Of a DNA stretch of 64,000 bases, positions 1 through 12,300 are shown piece by piece (position 1 is the stretch's first letter; every line of letters begins with the position of its first letter). The translations under genes were made by a program, and so were the position numbers. The notes beneath the pieces were generated by a model, which made no database searches, was not told the origin of the DNA, and saw nothing but the letters and a program-made list of their open reading frames with translations. Source of the DNA: Phaseolus vulgaris (lineage: Eukaryota > Streptophyta > Magnoliopsida > Fabales > Fabaceae); NCBI RefSeq assembly GCF_000499845.2, contig NC_023753.2, positions 1,116,001 to 1,180,000 on the forward strand, read 5' to 3'.

Positions 1-735
1 AAATGAAATAATTTATTTTTTTATATAGATCAAATACAAACTTAATCAATTTTTTTTAACTATACTCTATTAATTAAATAAATCCTTTTGTTTTCTTTGA
101 AACCAGGTTTTAAAATGGACAATACTTTTTAGATATGATGATCAATGTTATCTTAACGAACTTATAATCGGAACAATAATAAAACTAAATTTACAATCGG
201 AACAATAATAAAACTAAATTGGTTGAGTTAAGTAGAGTTAGATTTAATTAATATATAAAAAAAATCTGATTATTTAAGATTTGGTTAAATTTGAGGGATT
301 ATAACAATTAATTTAGGTTATATTTCATCAAATTGAGTCACACTGTATTATTAAACCCAATGAACATTAGAGTAATTACGCCTTGTAAATTTCAGAGTTT
401 TTAAAATTTAATTAATTGGATTGATTTGGAAGTTGCACACCATAAACAAAACTTAGCAAAAATGGGACAAACCAATTTAAATAAACAAGTTAAAACAATA
501 CCTTTTCTTTAATCTCTCTAATTTGTTTTTCTTATATTTTCTTCCCTCTTTTATCTTATCTTATACAAATCCGAAATTATACAATGAAGAAAAACCCATG
601 GATGAGGTTGTATCTGGGGATTCATTATCTTCCATCATTTATTACCTTTGGGCCACAATTTATTATATTTGTAACGTGATAAATTATAATATCCAAATAT
701 TTTTTAATTACAATCTATTAATTGGATCCTATGAA
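1..735. other. AT-rich intergenic sequence, no gene seen
   Basis: No exon-like or conserved coding segment is visible. A 97-codon open frame at 523-816 runs into the dispersed repeat that begins near 736 and resembles no protein I know, so I treat it as chance. A short direct duplication of about 22 bp (near 166-188 and 189-211) is present. Confidence 0.6.
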
Positions 736-1160
736 GCTCGAACACTCCTCTTAAATGGCGTGTTCGTGTCGGACACACATATCAGACACGACATTCGTAT
801 GACACTTATTGGTTAAATGTCAAAGTCAAAAAATATTTGTTGGATTTCCGACAATTCCAACACAGGTCTAACACAATTTAAAACAAAAATGCATTAATTT
901 TCTAAAAACTCAAACTTATTATATATATATATATATATTTTATTATGATTATAAAAATAAGGAACAAATTTTTTTTGAACCAACCATAAAATAACATATT
1001 TATACTAAAAAAAACTGAAACATATTCAATGCACATAAATTTTTATTGTCAATTTATATAATTCATAATTATATAATATATAGATCTGTGTCTCTCTATC
1101 TTACAGATTATACATATGTCTGTGTCCGTGTCGTGTCCTTGTCAGTGTCTGTACTACATA
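736..1160 (+). repeat. Dispersed repeat family, copy A (near full length)
   Basis: This is the clearest copy of a roughly 400-bp non-coding element found five times in the window. It opens with a segment containing CTCCTCTTAAATGG followed by GTGTCGGACAC-like motifs, has an AT-rich middle with a (TA)n run near 920-940, and closes with GTGTCCGTGTCGTGTCC. The two ends are thus rich in mutually complementary GTGTCC/GGACAC motifs, although I see no clean terminal inverted repeat. Other copies: 5545-6090, 18389-18768 and 29363-29640 in the same orientation, and 57751-57955 inverted and internally deleted. It is probably a non-autonomous DNA transposon, but its class is not determined. Confidence 0.7.
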
Positions 1161-1896
1161 AATTAAACCTTCTCTTTTTATTTTATTTTTTATTTTTTTT
1201 AAGATGATGAATATGAAGATTGAAAAAAAAAACAACCCATATTTATAAATGAACTTAAATATGTTTATAATTCCACTACAATTAGAAAACTTTAATTTAG
1301 AATTTTTGTATTCATATAAAATATTCTTATTTTTTTTTATAAAAATGTAGTTTTAGTTAGGGTAACATATTTTTCTTTGGTTTTCATTTCTTAAAAACTT
1401 TATATCACTTGCTTAGTCTATAGTATCTATTTTAAAATGGATAAACAACATTTATTTTATGAGTATTAGATTTTTGTTTGGGGTAATATGTGGACATTAT
1501 ATCACAATACTATTATACACCACTCAAACTATTCATTTGACATTTTATTCGAACTATGAATAATTAATTAATGTCATCTAATATTAGAGTAAAAAAATAG
1601 TGATTTAAATGCAATATCTTCTTAGTTTTATTACTGAATTTAGTTTATTAATTGTTTTTGTTAAATATATATAGTCACAAACTTTGATGTAAATAAAACT
1701 GTGTTTGAAATTTAAAAATTGCTACTCTTTCTCACTTGAAACCATTTAGTTATTAACTTTAATAAAATGACTAATCTCGTTAAATTTAAAATTAACTTGA
1801 CATCAATTTTAAGCAAGCTATTATCTTTTTATATATCAACTTCTTTCAAGTCTAAGTTTTTTTTTCAGTATAATTTATCTATTTATATTGGTAGAT
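1161..1896. other. AT-rich intergenic sequence, nothing recognised
   Basis: Only A/T-rich sequence with homopolymer runs. No coding, RNA or element signature was recognised. Confidence 0.6.
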
Positions 1897-2332
1897 CACT
1901 ATAAAAAAAAATCATTAAATAATAACTAAATTTAAAAATAAAAATAATTATTACTATATTATTTAAATTAAATATTATTTTATATATTAAATAAATATTT
2001 ATATTTAAAGTGATTTCTATTGTTAATAAAAATTTATAAAATAATTATATAAATTAACTATCAAAGTTATAATGATTAATATTTTATATTATAAATTAGT
2101 CTTTAAAAGATTAATGAAAATTAATTTAAAATATAAAATATTAAGTAATTAAAACAGGTAGTTAATGATTAGATATCAATTTATAAATTATTTTATAAAT
2201 TTTTATTAATAATAGAAATTAATATAAATACCAATAATTTTTCTAGTTTACAATTATATTTAATTTAATTAAATAATAATTAATTATTTTAATATCTTAA
2301 ATTAGTTTTTATTTAATAATTTTCATATAGTA
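1897..2332. mobile_element. Foldback MITE-like palindrome (about 435 bp)
   Basis: The two halves are imperfect reverse complements over almost their whole length. CACTATAAAAAAAAATCATT near 1897 pairs with the segment ending in ATATAGTAA near 2332. The stretch around 2014-2055 (TTCTATTGTTAATAAAAATT) pairs with 2178-2225. The segment around 2065-2100 pairs with that around 2118-2165. There is no coding capacity. The terminus resembles CACTA-type ends, but no convincing target-site duplication was found. A related half-element lies at about 22300-22620. Confidence 0.65.
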
Positions 2333-4349
2333 AATGTTTCGGTCACCATAAATATATTTTAATGATAAAATCATGACCAATATAATTTATCTAATTATAT
2401 TAATAGATGTTTCCATCTCAATAAATATATTTTAATAATAAAATCATGAAAAAAATTATAAATTCAAAACGTATAATACTTCAAATTAATAATAATATAT
2501 TATTCCTATATATTATTTTAACGAATTTGAATTAGTAGATATTGATATTAAGTGATAACTTATGAGAAGAAAAAGTTTTTAAATCTAACTTGTAAATAAA
2601 ATGCTTATTCATTTGTTTTAAAAATAAAAAATTAAACATATTATTTTATTTTTAAAACAATAATATTAACTTGTTAATGCTTTTTAAAAAGTCAAAGAAA
2701 AAAAAACTTAAAAAAAACACTGTTAATTTGACTTTTTGAATACATAGATTCGGATAAAGCGGCGAAAGAAGAAAGTAATGATAGTTGCACTGTCAACGTC
2801 ATTCAAAACGTCCCTTCCTTTTCTCAAGGGTCACTTTTCCTTTTTCTTTTTTTAATTAACTATTATTTTTTTTATAGTTTTAGTCTTTAATATTTTTAAA
2901 TCATAATTTTGGTCTAATTCTTTTTATATTATAATAATAATAGTTAAATGATTTTTTAATGATAATTCAAATGAACATGTTATGCACATGATTAAATCAT
3001 ATTGAGATCAAATAAAATAAAATGTACATTATATGAGATATGCTGTCCTTGATATTGATATTTTATAGTCTGTCTAAATATTATTTTCGTAAATAATTCT
3101 AAAATGTAAAAATCAAATTATTTTATACATATAAAACTTATTAAAAAATATTTCATTTACAAATACAAGATTTAATGGAAGAGAATGGAATAAAGATTAT
3201 TTTTTTAACGAAAATAAAGATGATAATGAACAGAATTTGAAACTATCAAAACAAATAGTAAATATGTTAAAACAAACCATCATTATAATAATTGTAATAC
3301 AAATAAAAAAATTTAGTTTCTGAATCATATTTTTGGAATTTTATGAAAGTTTAACAATTTTTTTTTATTAAAATGAAGTGGTTTTTGAAACAATTACAAT
3401 CATGAAAATATTATATCTATATGATAAAACTTTATTTGAAAAATTATGTTAATATGTCTCGATTTCAGATTAACCTAATTTTTTGTCACCAATTTATTTT
3501 GAATTTGAAGTGTAAAATAATAAAATTATTTATATCTATAATTTTAAAAAAATGTTTTATTAAAAAAAAAAAATCCATTTTTATTAAAAAAGAAACCCAT
3601 ATTTTCTTGCATATTTAAAATTGTAACACATTTATTTAATCCAAGAATAATTATTTTCCACGCTGGCAAATGATGCTTCCGTGAATGTGAATATCACGTG
3701 TGCGGTGTCAGAACCTCGTGTTTCGCAGGTGCATTTCTGAGTTCGGGTTTCCTCATCCCACATTACCCTAATCCTCGTTAATTACGCTAATTAATTTTCC
3801 AGATTAACACAATCTAAAAAACCTAAAAACGTGTGATAAGCAATTTTTTAAAAAACTTCACAATGAATAAGATAATTTTGTTTAAGTTGATTAGCGTAAT
3901 CCACGCTAATCAAGAGTCAACTTATTCCACCTTCTATTTTAGGAACAACGACCGTTAAACAGTTTCCGAAAATGACCAAATTCATGGTCCTTTTATTACT
4001 CGAGTTTAATAGTGAAAAGAATGTTTAAGGTGGTTTTTTCTTCATTTTATATGACCCATAAAGTTTCATATTCAAATTTCACTATCATAGATTGTAAAAA
4101 AACGAAGTGGTGCTGTTGTTTTATCACGTGTATGATGTATTATGCTTACGAATTACAGTGAAGAGGGAACATATCTCATCAAAATAAAATTATAATGCAT
4201 TTCAAATCTTCATATAAGGATATCAAATGATGGTCATCACTACATGGGAAAAGGAACATTTGTCATTCAGTGGAAGAAGATGGTGTATTCATAAAAGAAA
4301 CACAAGTGTTCACATTATAGGCATTTGCCAAATTTGACACCCCATATAT
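2333..4349. other. AT-rich intergenic sequence with one more GC-rich island
   Basis: Mostly A/T-rich and non-coding. The stretch around 3656-3790 is more GC-balanced and contains the G-box core CACGTG near 3694. It could be a remnant of a regulatory region or an old gene fragment, but no reading frame supports a gene. A 65-codon open frame at 3421-3618 is low-complexity Lys/Ile/Phe sequence and is not credible. Confidence 0.5.
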
Positions 4350-4850
4350 TATAAACAAGTTTAACTACTAATTAAGTTCGATTCTACTTTACAAAATCGG
4401 TTTATAGAGCGAGATTTGTACCCATTTGTATATTATGAAAAATCTTTATTTTGATGTGGGTTTTTTTTCGTCAGAACCTATTATCTCGTGCGTTAAATTA
4501 TTGGTTGTCATCCTTTCATGCTGAGACCTACAAACTTGTGTGTGACACTATATATTAAGAATGGTTCATAGCAAATCGACCCATAAAACCGACTCATAAG
4601 GTTGAGGATTGCACCCACTCATATACAATGAAAGACTCTGATCTCTAGTCAATGTGGGATCTCCAACACACCCCCTCACGCCACTTGCTATGACAGGTTA
4701 AAAAATGACTCTGATACCAGATTACGAAGTGGACTTTAAGCCTAATTCAACCCCATAAAACCAACTCATAAAGTTGAGGATTACACCCACTTATATACAA
4801 TGAAATACTCTAATCTGTGAGATCTCTAACATATCTCTAATAGCATACAA
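4350..4850. repeat. Dispersed repeat with an internal direct duplication
   Basis: A segment of about 95 bp around 4575-4675 (with ACTCATAAGGTTGAGGATTG and CACCCACTCATATACAATGA) recurs in degenerate form around 4750-4840. Between them sits ACTCTGATACCAGATTACGA. The preceding stretch 4350-4560 resembles 23990-24200, and the same family appears in an ATR intron at about 34490-34800. The TGGTATCAGAGT motif there (and its complement here) resembles the initiator-methionine tRNA primer-binding site of LTR elements, so a TRIM-like or LTR-derived origin is possible. Confidence 0.5.
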
Positions 4851-5544
4851 AACATGTTAACATTTTTCATGATATTTACAAACATATTTAGATCTAATCT
4901 AGCTTATGATGAAATATAATATTTTTTTGTGTGGAGAAGGGTAGAATTGAGTTTTCTGAAGGGGCTTATGCTTATCCAAGTGAGTAGGCACCCACAATGC
5001 GCCACTTCATTCATTCTCACTTTGTAGTCTTCCAACAAATATTTTATTACCTTATCTTTCCGTTATATAATTGTTTTAACTTACATAACAAAGCGTGGTG
5101 TTAGAGAACATTCGTTCACAACACAGGTGCCGCTCATCTAATTCAAAAAAAACTCGTCAAATTTTATAGTGGTAATTTTTATAAAAAAAAAGTTAAAAAA
5201 ACTCATTTATATGTAATTTATGTGCTAAAAAAAGGTGTGATTCCCTATCCTCGAAGATGTTCACCATTCCACCATCACGGCCACATACACCTTAAGCACA
5301 CATGCATCCTACACTTGCACGTCACAATCACACAATAAGAAAGAAGATTTGAAGGGAATAGAAAATTTCAACTTAGAAGACCCATTATTTATAAGTACAT
5401 GCTAACAACACACATGTAACATGTTTGCCCAAACAAAAAATAAAAAATACATAAAGATATATTGGTAGGTGGAAGAAGAAGGAAAAAAAGAAAAAAAAAA
5501 GTGTCCTCAATTATTATTATTATTTTGTTTTGTTATTAACTATA
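4851..5544. other. Intergenic sequence, nothing recognised
   Basis: No conserved coding segment. It includes an A/G-rich run near 5470-5500 followed by a short ATT microsatellite near 5510-5523. Confidence 0.5.
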
Positions 5545-6090
5545 AGACTCAGACACACCTCTTAAATGATGTGTCCCTTATCAGTATATGGACAGTTATC
5601 TCTCGAGCACAGGTTTAGGTTTGGCCTCAATGGAAAAAAACGGAGCACCTAACAACGTATCTTCACAGACCAAGAACTACGAGATCGCCCCTTTCATTCT
5701 GGGGTGACGGCGGGATCGTACCATTCGAGCCTTTTTTTCATGCTTTTCTAGGGGTCTGGAGAAAATTGCAATCAATAGGATTTTTCTAATCCTTCTCGAA
5801 AGGAAGAACGTGAAATTCGTGTCGTACATGTATCGGACACCGACACGACCCCCGTACAATATTTGTAGGACATATAATTCAAAAAATATTTATTGGATTT
5901 CTAATAATTTTAACACGATTCTAACACAATTTAGTAAATTTATTATATAAATTTTAATTATAATTACAAAAATAAAGAATAAATAATTTTAAATCAGCAA
6001 TGAAAAAGTCTTTATACTTAAAAAAAAATTAAAAACTTACCTTATACATATAAATCTTTATTAATTATATAATATATAAATTCGGATAAT
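5545..6090 (+). repeat. Dispersed repeat family, copy B, interrupted by plastid DNA
   Basis: The left flank (with CACACCTCTTAAATGATGTG) and the right part (from GTGTCGTACATGTATCGGAC onward, then the same AT-rich middle as copy A) match copy A. Between them lies a foreign, more GC-rich block at 5574-5818. The right end, near 6085, lacks the terminal GTGTCCGTGTC motif cluster, so this copy is also 3'-truncated. Confidence 0.7.
5574..5818 (+). other. Nuclear plastid DNA insertion (NUPT), about 245 bp
   Basis: I recognise this block as chloroplast inverted-repeat DNA, most likely the rrn16-trnI(GAU) spacer. Diagnostic strings include TCTCTCGAGCACAGGTTTAG, CTTCACAGACCAAGAACTAC and TTTCATTCTGGGGTGACGG. 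A frame open on the minus strand (5677-5859) is simply plastid spacer read through and is not a gene. Relative to my memory of plastid sequence it carries scattered substitutions, so the transfer is not very recent. It is inserted inside the dispersed repeat described as copy B. The plastid origin is from memory and the exact location is less certain. Confidence 0.8.
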
Positions 6091-6305
6091 ATTTATCGGT
6101 AAGAAAATAATAAAAGGTTTATTAATGGTTTTAATTATTTTGAAATTCTTGGTATCCGTTCTAATTTGCATAATCCATAATCCATATTCCGCATACGTGT
6201 GTAGTGGATTATAACAAACCCAGGTGAGGTCTATCCCTCACAATAAAAGCACCACTGTAGGTGCGTTGTTTCATGTGAAACGCCCAATCGCATCGACGTC
6301 GTTCC

Positions 6306-9300
6306 ATGGCCATGATTGTGACGGAGGGCAACGACAGCTGCGGCAGCGGAGTGCAGCACCACACCACCTCCTCCTCCTCCTCGCCGGCGCAAACTCGCCA
6401 GCAGCGCCACAAGGTCGAAGTCTACAATGAGATTATTCGCCGCTTGAAAGATTCCGGCCACCAAGAAACTATGCAGCCTGGCTTCAACGATCAGCTTTGG
6501 GCTCACTTCAATCGCCTTCCTACACGGTCCTCTCCTTGCATTCTCCTTTCTCTCTTCAAATACTCGCTTCAAACTACGTTAATTATTCTCCTGCCATTTC
6601 CATACGTGTTTCGTTTCAGCTTTGTGTACGAATCTCGTTTTCTTCGTCGTTTTGTTCGAATTTTATCTTATTTGAGTCTGTTTACGTGAGGTTTTGGCGG
6701 TGGATTCGTTTTGTCTGAAGCGTGAACTTGCGTAGTGGAATTAGCCTTTCCTACTTATCCTGAATCCGTGCGTGCGGGAGATACTCGATTTTAGTGAATG
6801 CTTGTTGTGATTGTGTTTTGTTTGGTGTCGTGTATTGGATTAGGTCTGCGATTTTGGGTGTCGGAGAGTGATTTTGAGGTTGTTCTGTAATGCAGGTACG
6901 CGCTGGATGTGAATGTGGAAAGGGCGGCTGATGTTCTTATGCACAAGAGATTATTGCAGTTGGCGCATGATCCTGCTAACAGGCCTTCAATTGAAGTTCG
7001 ATTAGTTCAGGTGACCTGATCTTTACTCATTATGGGCGACACTGGTGTATTCTTCATGCTGTTAGCTCGTTTTCTTCTCAGTTTTTGCTTTTTAGTGCTT
7101 TCACGTGGTGCAGCATTGTTGTTGGCTGTGCTTTGTTGACTTATTAATTGTCATTTCCGAGTGGATCTTTTCGTTCGTGGCAGAGGATAACTATATGAAA
7201 TGTACATGTTGCAATTAGGCTTGCATGTTATATTTATATACTAATACATTACTAAATGCCTCTGGATGGAGTCTATAGGTTTTGTTGGACTCCCTGCATG
7301 TGAACAATATTTTTATTTTGTGAAATCCTTCCGACCCATTAAAATAGTCTTCTATCTGTCTGGAGTCAGGAGGGTGCCATTTTGGTCACATGCAACTGCA
7401 AACAAATACATGCACTGTCACCAATGCAACATACCTAACACAATTCAGTCTCTTGCCGAACTAGCATCAAACCAACTTTTTATGATTTTTTAGGATTATG
7501 GTTTACTCTCTCCATAGTTCTTTCAGGATCCCCACCGCATCATCCGGGAATAATTTAAATGTATCTAAGATTAAGAAATGTTAATTTGCGTTTCTGCTTA
7601 ATATGCGGTCTGAAGCTAGCTTGATTGTGCGTACTCTTGAGAAGGGGAAAGTTGAAGAAAAAAAAATGACGGTTTCAAACGGTAGCAAATTTAATTGTGA
7701 AATGCTGTTTCGAACCTGAAATAGCATCTGTTTCCATTTTATGCGTATGGATCATGGCACAGTTTACAGTTGTATGATCTATGATGGTCGAGGACTCTAA
7801 ACTCTGCATTGCTTGATTTTTCTTATTAGGTTATTCATCGAAGAAATAAAATACTTTGTGAATTTCAACTTGTTTGTCTTCATATAGCATTGTGGATGTT
7901 TCATTTGAGCCACTCTCTGCATACTAGCACGATCAGTATTGTAAAAGTCTATTAGGTTACTGTATCATTAGAATGTTGAGGAATATTTTGTCAGCAAATC
8001 AACCTTAATTTGTTTGGTTGATTAGTCCCTTGTAATCAAAATATATTTTCATGCCTATGATTTTGTAAAGATTATGTGCTTTCCTGTTGGATTCAAGTTG
8101 TTTTTAGTTTTAATTTTCATTTTTTGTGTGTTGTGATTCATATCCTTTACCTCAGTCCATGTTGGTAATATCATTTTGGTATTGGAATCTTCGTGCAGGT
8201 TCATCCCATATCTGATGGAAACTCAGCTGACGCTCTTGAATTGGATGATCCAGGGACAGAATCTGGCCAAAGTTCTTCAAAGTACTCAAGCAGACAGAGG
8301 TACTATTTTCTCATTTGTTACATTGATTTCATAAATTTCTAGTAAATTATTGGATGCCATTATCACAACAAAGCTCAGGAAATGGGTCTCCATAAGCAAT
8401 ACTAATTATTCTAGTTAACCAGGGTTGATGCCAGGAGTTCTTCAATTCTAATTTTTCTTCTTTTCAACGTTTTAGTATACATCCACCTCCTGCTTTTGGT
8501 TCTTCTCCTAATCTTGAAGCATTGGCTCTTGAAGTAAATAGATCTGAAGACATAGAGGAGGAACAATCTGTACATGCCAATGTTCAATATTCACGGTGAA
8601 ACTTCTGTTGCAAGCTACGCTGAATAATTTAGAACTAGACATGGATTTTTTTTTTAATGATGACGTAGAGTGTAAATTGCATATGCTTTTCTATGTATAC
8701 AGCGGTGGATATGAAGATGGTCTGTGATACTTGTAGCTTTCATATATATGCTTTTTAATCTTGTCATGATTCTTTGGCTTTCTTGAGGTTGAGGTGTGAT
8801 GATAATATTATTTGTATTTTTTTAGTCAATCATGTAAAGGACAAATTTAAGAACTTTGCTATATGCCTATCTCAACTTGTATGATGTGTGGAGCTTTTAT
8901 AACAATCAAATGGTTTATGCAGTTTCTAGTCAAATTATTTAATTTTGATGTTTACTTTGAAATGTTAAACATTTTTGTCTCTAAAAATGATGCAGTCCCA
9001 TGCATGAAATCACCATCTCAACAGATGACAAGCCAAAGCTTCTTAGCCAGGTATTTGATATCTTTCTAGTCAAAATATGTATAGAGAATATATTTGATGT
9101 TGTATTACGGAACAATAGAATCACGAATTAGAGTGTAAGAATCAATCATTCATAAATGCATAAGAATAAATTAAATCCCTAATTGTAGTAACTACAACTT
9201 TGATTTCTACTAATAAATATTCTAATACTTTAACCAATATTACATTTTCTTATCTAACAATCCCTCTCAAGTTGGAGCATATATGTCATATGAATCTAGC

Positions 9301-12300
9301 TTATTACCAATGTCATCGAAACAACAACTTTTGAGGGATTTAACATGTTAACCAATGGTCATTAGAGTCGACAAAGTTATTTTTTTATTTCCCCTAAAAG
9401 CATATTCTCTCTTACAAAGTGACAATCTATTTGTTGTGTTTAGTCTCTTCATGAAAGACGAAATTTGGTGCAATGTGAAGGGCAACATTGTTGCCATAGA
9501 TGCGTGTCGTATATTCGATATCCTCAAATATTAGTTGTCGGAGAAGTTGCTTCAACCATGTAATCTTGCATGTATTTGTTGCCATAACATAATATTTAGC
9601 TTGACATTGGATCTAGCCACTATGTTTTGCAGCTTACTTTTCCGTGATATCATATTTCCTCCAATAAGAACATAATATTAGAAGTGGATCTCTTATTTGT
9701 TGATAATCCGACCTAGTTAGTGTCAAAGTAACAAAATTTTTTGGTACTGTCCTTTTCCTCACTTAACACAGTCCCATCCTGGTGAATTTCAATGTATTAA
9801 AACATACTTATAACAAATCCTAATGACTATCACAGGGAAACTAAAATTGGTCTTACCACTGTAACTACAAATGTGATGTTAGGTCTGGTGATAGTAAGAG
9901 TTGAGTTTGCTCACAAGACACCGATATCTTGGATTTTTCAATGGTTCCCCATAACCTAAAAGAAGCATGCGATCGAATTCATAGGAGTATTGTTAGGATG
10001 ACAATCAAGTATTTAGTCAAAGTATGTAGTATATAGTTTCATTGGGTAAATGGCAATAGTAGAAGAGGATTGGGCAAAGTCTATTCCTTGGCAGTTTTTG
10101 AGTTGTCTCAACTCAAGCCTTTTATCTATAACAACGTGGAAATGGGAAATTTAGGTGGAGGTAATGTTGGGTACGCGAGTTGGCCCATCCGGTTAAGTGT
10201 GCATCCGCTTAGGTCCTTAGTGACATTAGTCAACTTGTTTAGTTCACATCTTAAATGAAATTGTGTAGAGTGTGTACAACCAAGGTTGCATGAAGAATAA
10301 TGAAGGACAAAAAGGGTGAAGTCTCAAAATGTTGATTTCATTGAAGTTGACTCCAAGAATAACCATAACCCTTTTGGGGTAGCACATGTATCCAGAAAAA
10401 TACATTCGAGACATGAAGGGGAACTTATCTTTACCTAAAATGAGATCATTAAAAAAACATATGCAACAAAAGACCTTGAGGAACTAGGTTGAAAGCATAT
10501 TATGGGTACAAGATATGCAATAGGGAACTTAATGGTTGAGGACAAAAGAGGGCATACAATTGATTAGATAACATATTGTGAGAAGTGCTTCACCTTAGAA
10601 GTGAAAAGGAACATGATAGTGAAGTAGTGTACAAGTAGTTTCAACTGAGTGTTAGTTCTTTCTATGGCAAGGATCATTCTAGTATGGTGTGGGAGCAAAA
10701 TATATTTGTTAAATGATACCTTATGAGGTAAAAAACTAAATATGGGAAGACAAGTGTTCACAAGCATCATGAATGCACACAATTTTAACGCAAGAACTAA
10801 ATTGTTTCTTAATTTTAGTTGAGAAATCATGAAATTTAGAAAAAAAATATTTTCCACAAAGAATTACTAGAAAAATCACCAAAGTGACAAAATAGCAATA
10901 GCCTAAAGTTGAATTGACACTAGGACCCCATAATAGAGTAAACCAACACAAAAGGTGAATAGTTCCTTTTATTGACTCAATGACTAGTAGTATGGCAGGT
11001 ATGTTTTTTCTAACTTACAGGACTCATTGAAAAGATTAAGTTTTAAAGAGACTAGGAACATAGGAGGAAAATTATTAGGACTAGGTAGTTCTTATGTACA
11101 AGAGTCTTTGAAGCAATAACGACAAAAATAATTGATAGTGATAGTATATATACCTTGAGAATCGTGTCTTACTCTAATCGTGTATCTAGCACATCGATTC
11201 TAGATAAAGTTGTTAACTAACTAATAGAACAAAGTACTCAAGGGTGCAAGTGAACTTTGCAAATGGGTTTTAAATTTAAAGGGCTCCTGAAATATGAAGT
11301 TCAGAGTCTAATGGAAGGTTAGGAAGAGAATGTGCTTGTCCAATGCCTTGAACTTTTAGTTGAGAATCCAATGTAACCAAAGGCAAAGACTCCAATCATA
11401 TGATAAAAGGTATGAAAATCAAGTTACCAAGGACTTCGAAAGTAGGATAGAGAAACAAAGGGTACATGATTACAATACAACTGACCAGTGGCAATGATAA
11501 GTGGGGAAAGTTTGCTATTAATGGATATTAGTTGTTTTCATGAATAGGAAAATTTGAAGTTTACAGTGATGATGAACATTGTCTTAATTAACATTATTGG
11601 CTTTTATCCAAAGATCATAGTGGGTTATAGAGTCTTGGTTTTGCAAATGGAGTTTGGGTGCAATAAAAAACCAAAAAATGCTTCACAAAGAGGCAACAAT
11701 TTGCTTCCAACTTGTTGGGAATAACCTTGGCTTGTTTGGTTAGGTATTTGCACTTGAAACCACAACTATACAGCACAATCTAGGAACTATAGTTGGTTGT
11801 CCCAATTAGTTTTTCACATTGAATCAGCAGGATAATGGTAAATGTTACTATAGCACCAGAGTCCAAAGAGGATCCATTAGGGACCCTAAGGAATAGAGGC
11901 AGAAAAGGGTTGGAGAGGATTGCGAGACTATGGGTCTGACATGAAAAAGGGTCACTTGTTAGTGTACATACAACAGAATCATAAATATGTAAGAACAAAT
12001 TGAATCCCTAATTTGTAGTAACTATATACCCAATTTATAGTAATAGATTTGTTATATTTATAATCAAAATGTCATATATTAGTACTACCTTATTCTTAAA
12101 CAGGTAGAAGAATAAATTAGCATTGTTTAGCATGTAACTTGGATCAAGCAGGCATTTAAGATAGCTTAGAAACAATTAACCACCCCACTTAGATAATCTC
12201 AAATTGGACTAACTTTAAATCCTACATGGTAACTGAAATGTCTAACTCCTTGTGCAGTTAACTGCTTTGCTTGCTGAGATTGGACTGAACATCCAAGAAG

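Noticed and set aside
3421..3618. 65-residue Lys/Ile/Phe-rich frame
   Set aside because: Low-complexity AT-rich translation with no conserved features.
5677..5859. 60-residue minus-strand frame over the plastid insertion
   Set aside because: It follows plastid spacer sequence into the surrounding repeat and is explained by the NUPT. Its N-terminal part lies outside the plastid match.
10070..10258. 62-residue plus-strand frame in kinase intron 5
   Set aside because: It lies antisense within the copia remnant and has no similarity or splice support.
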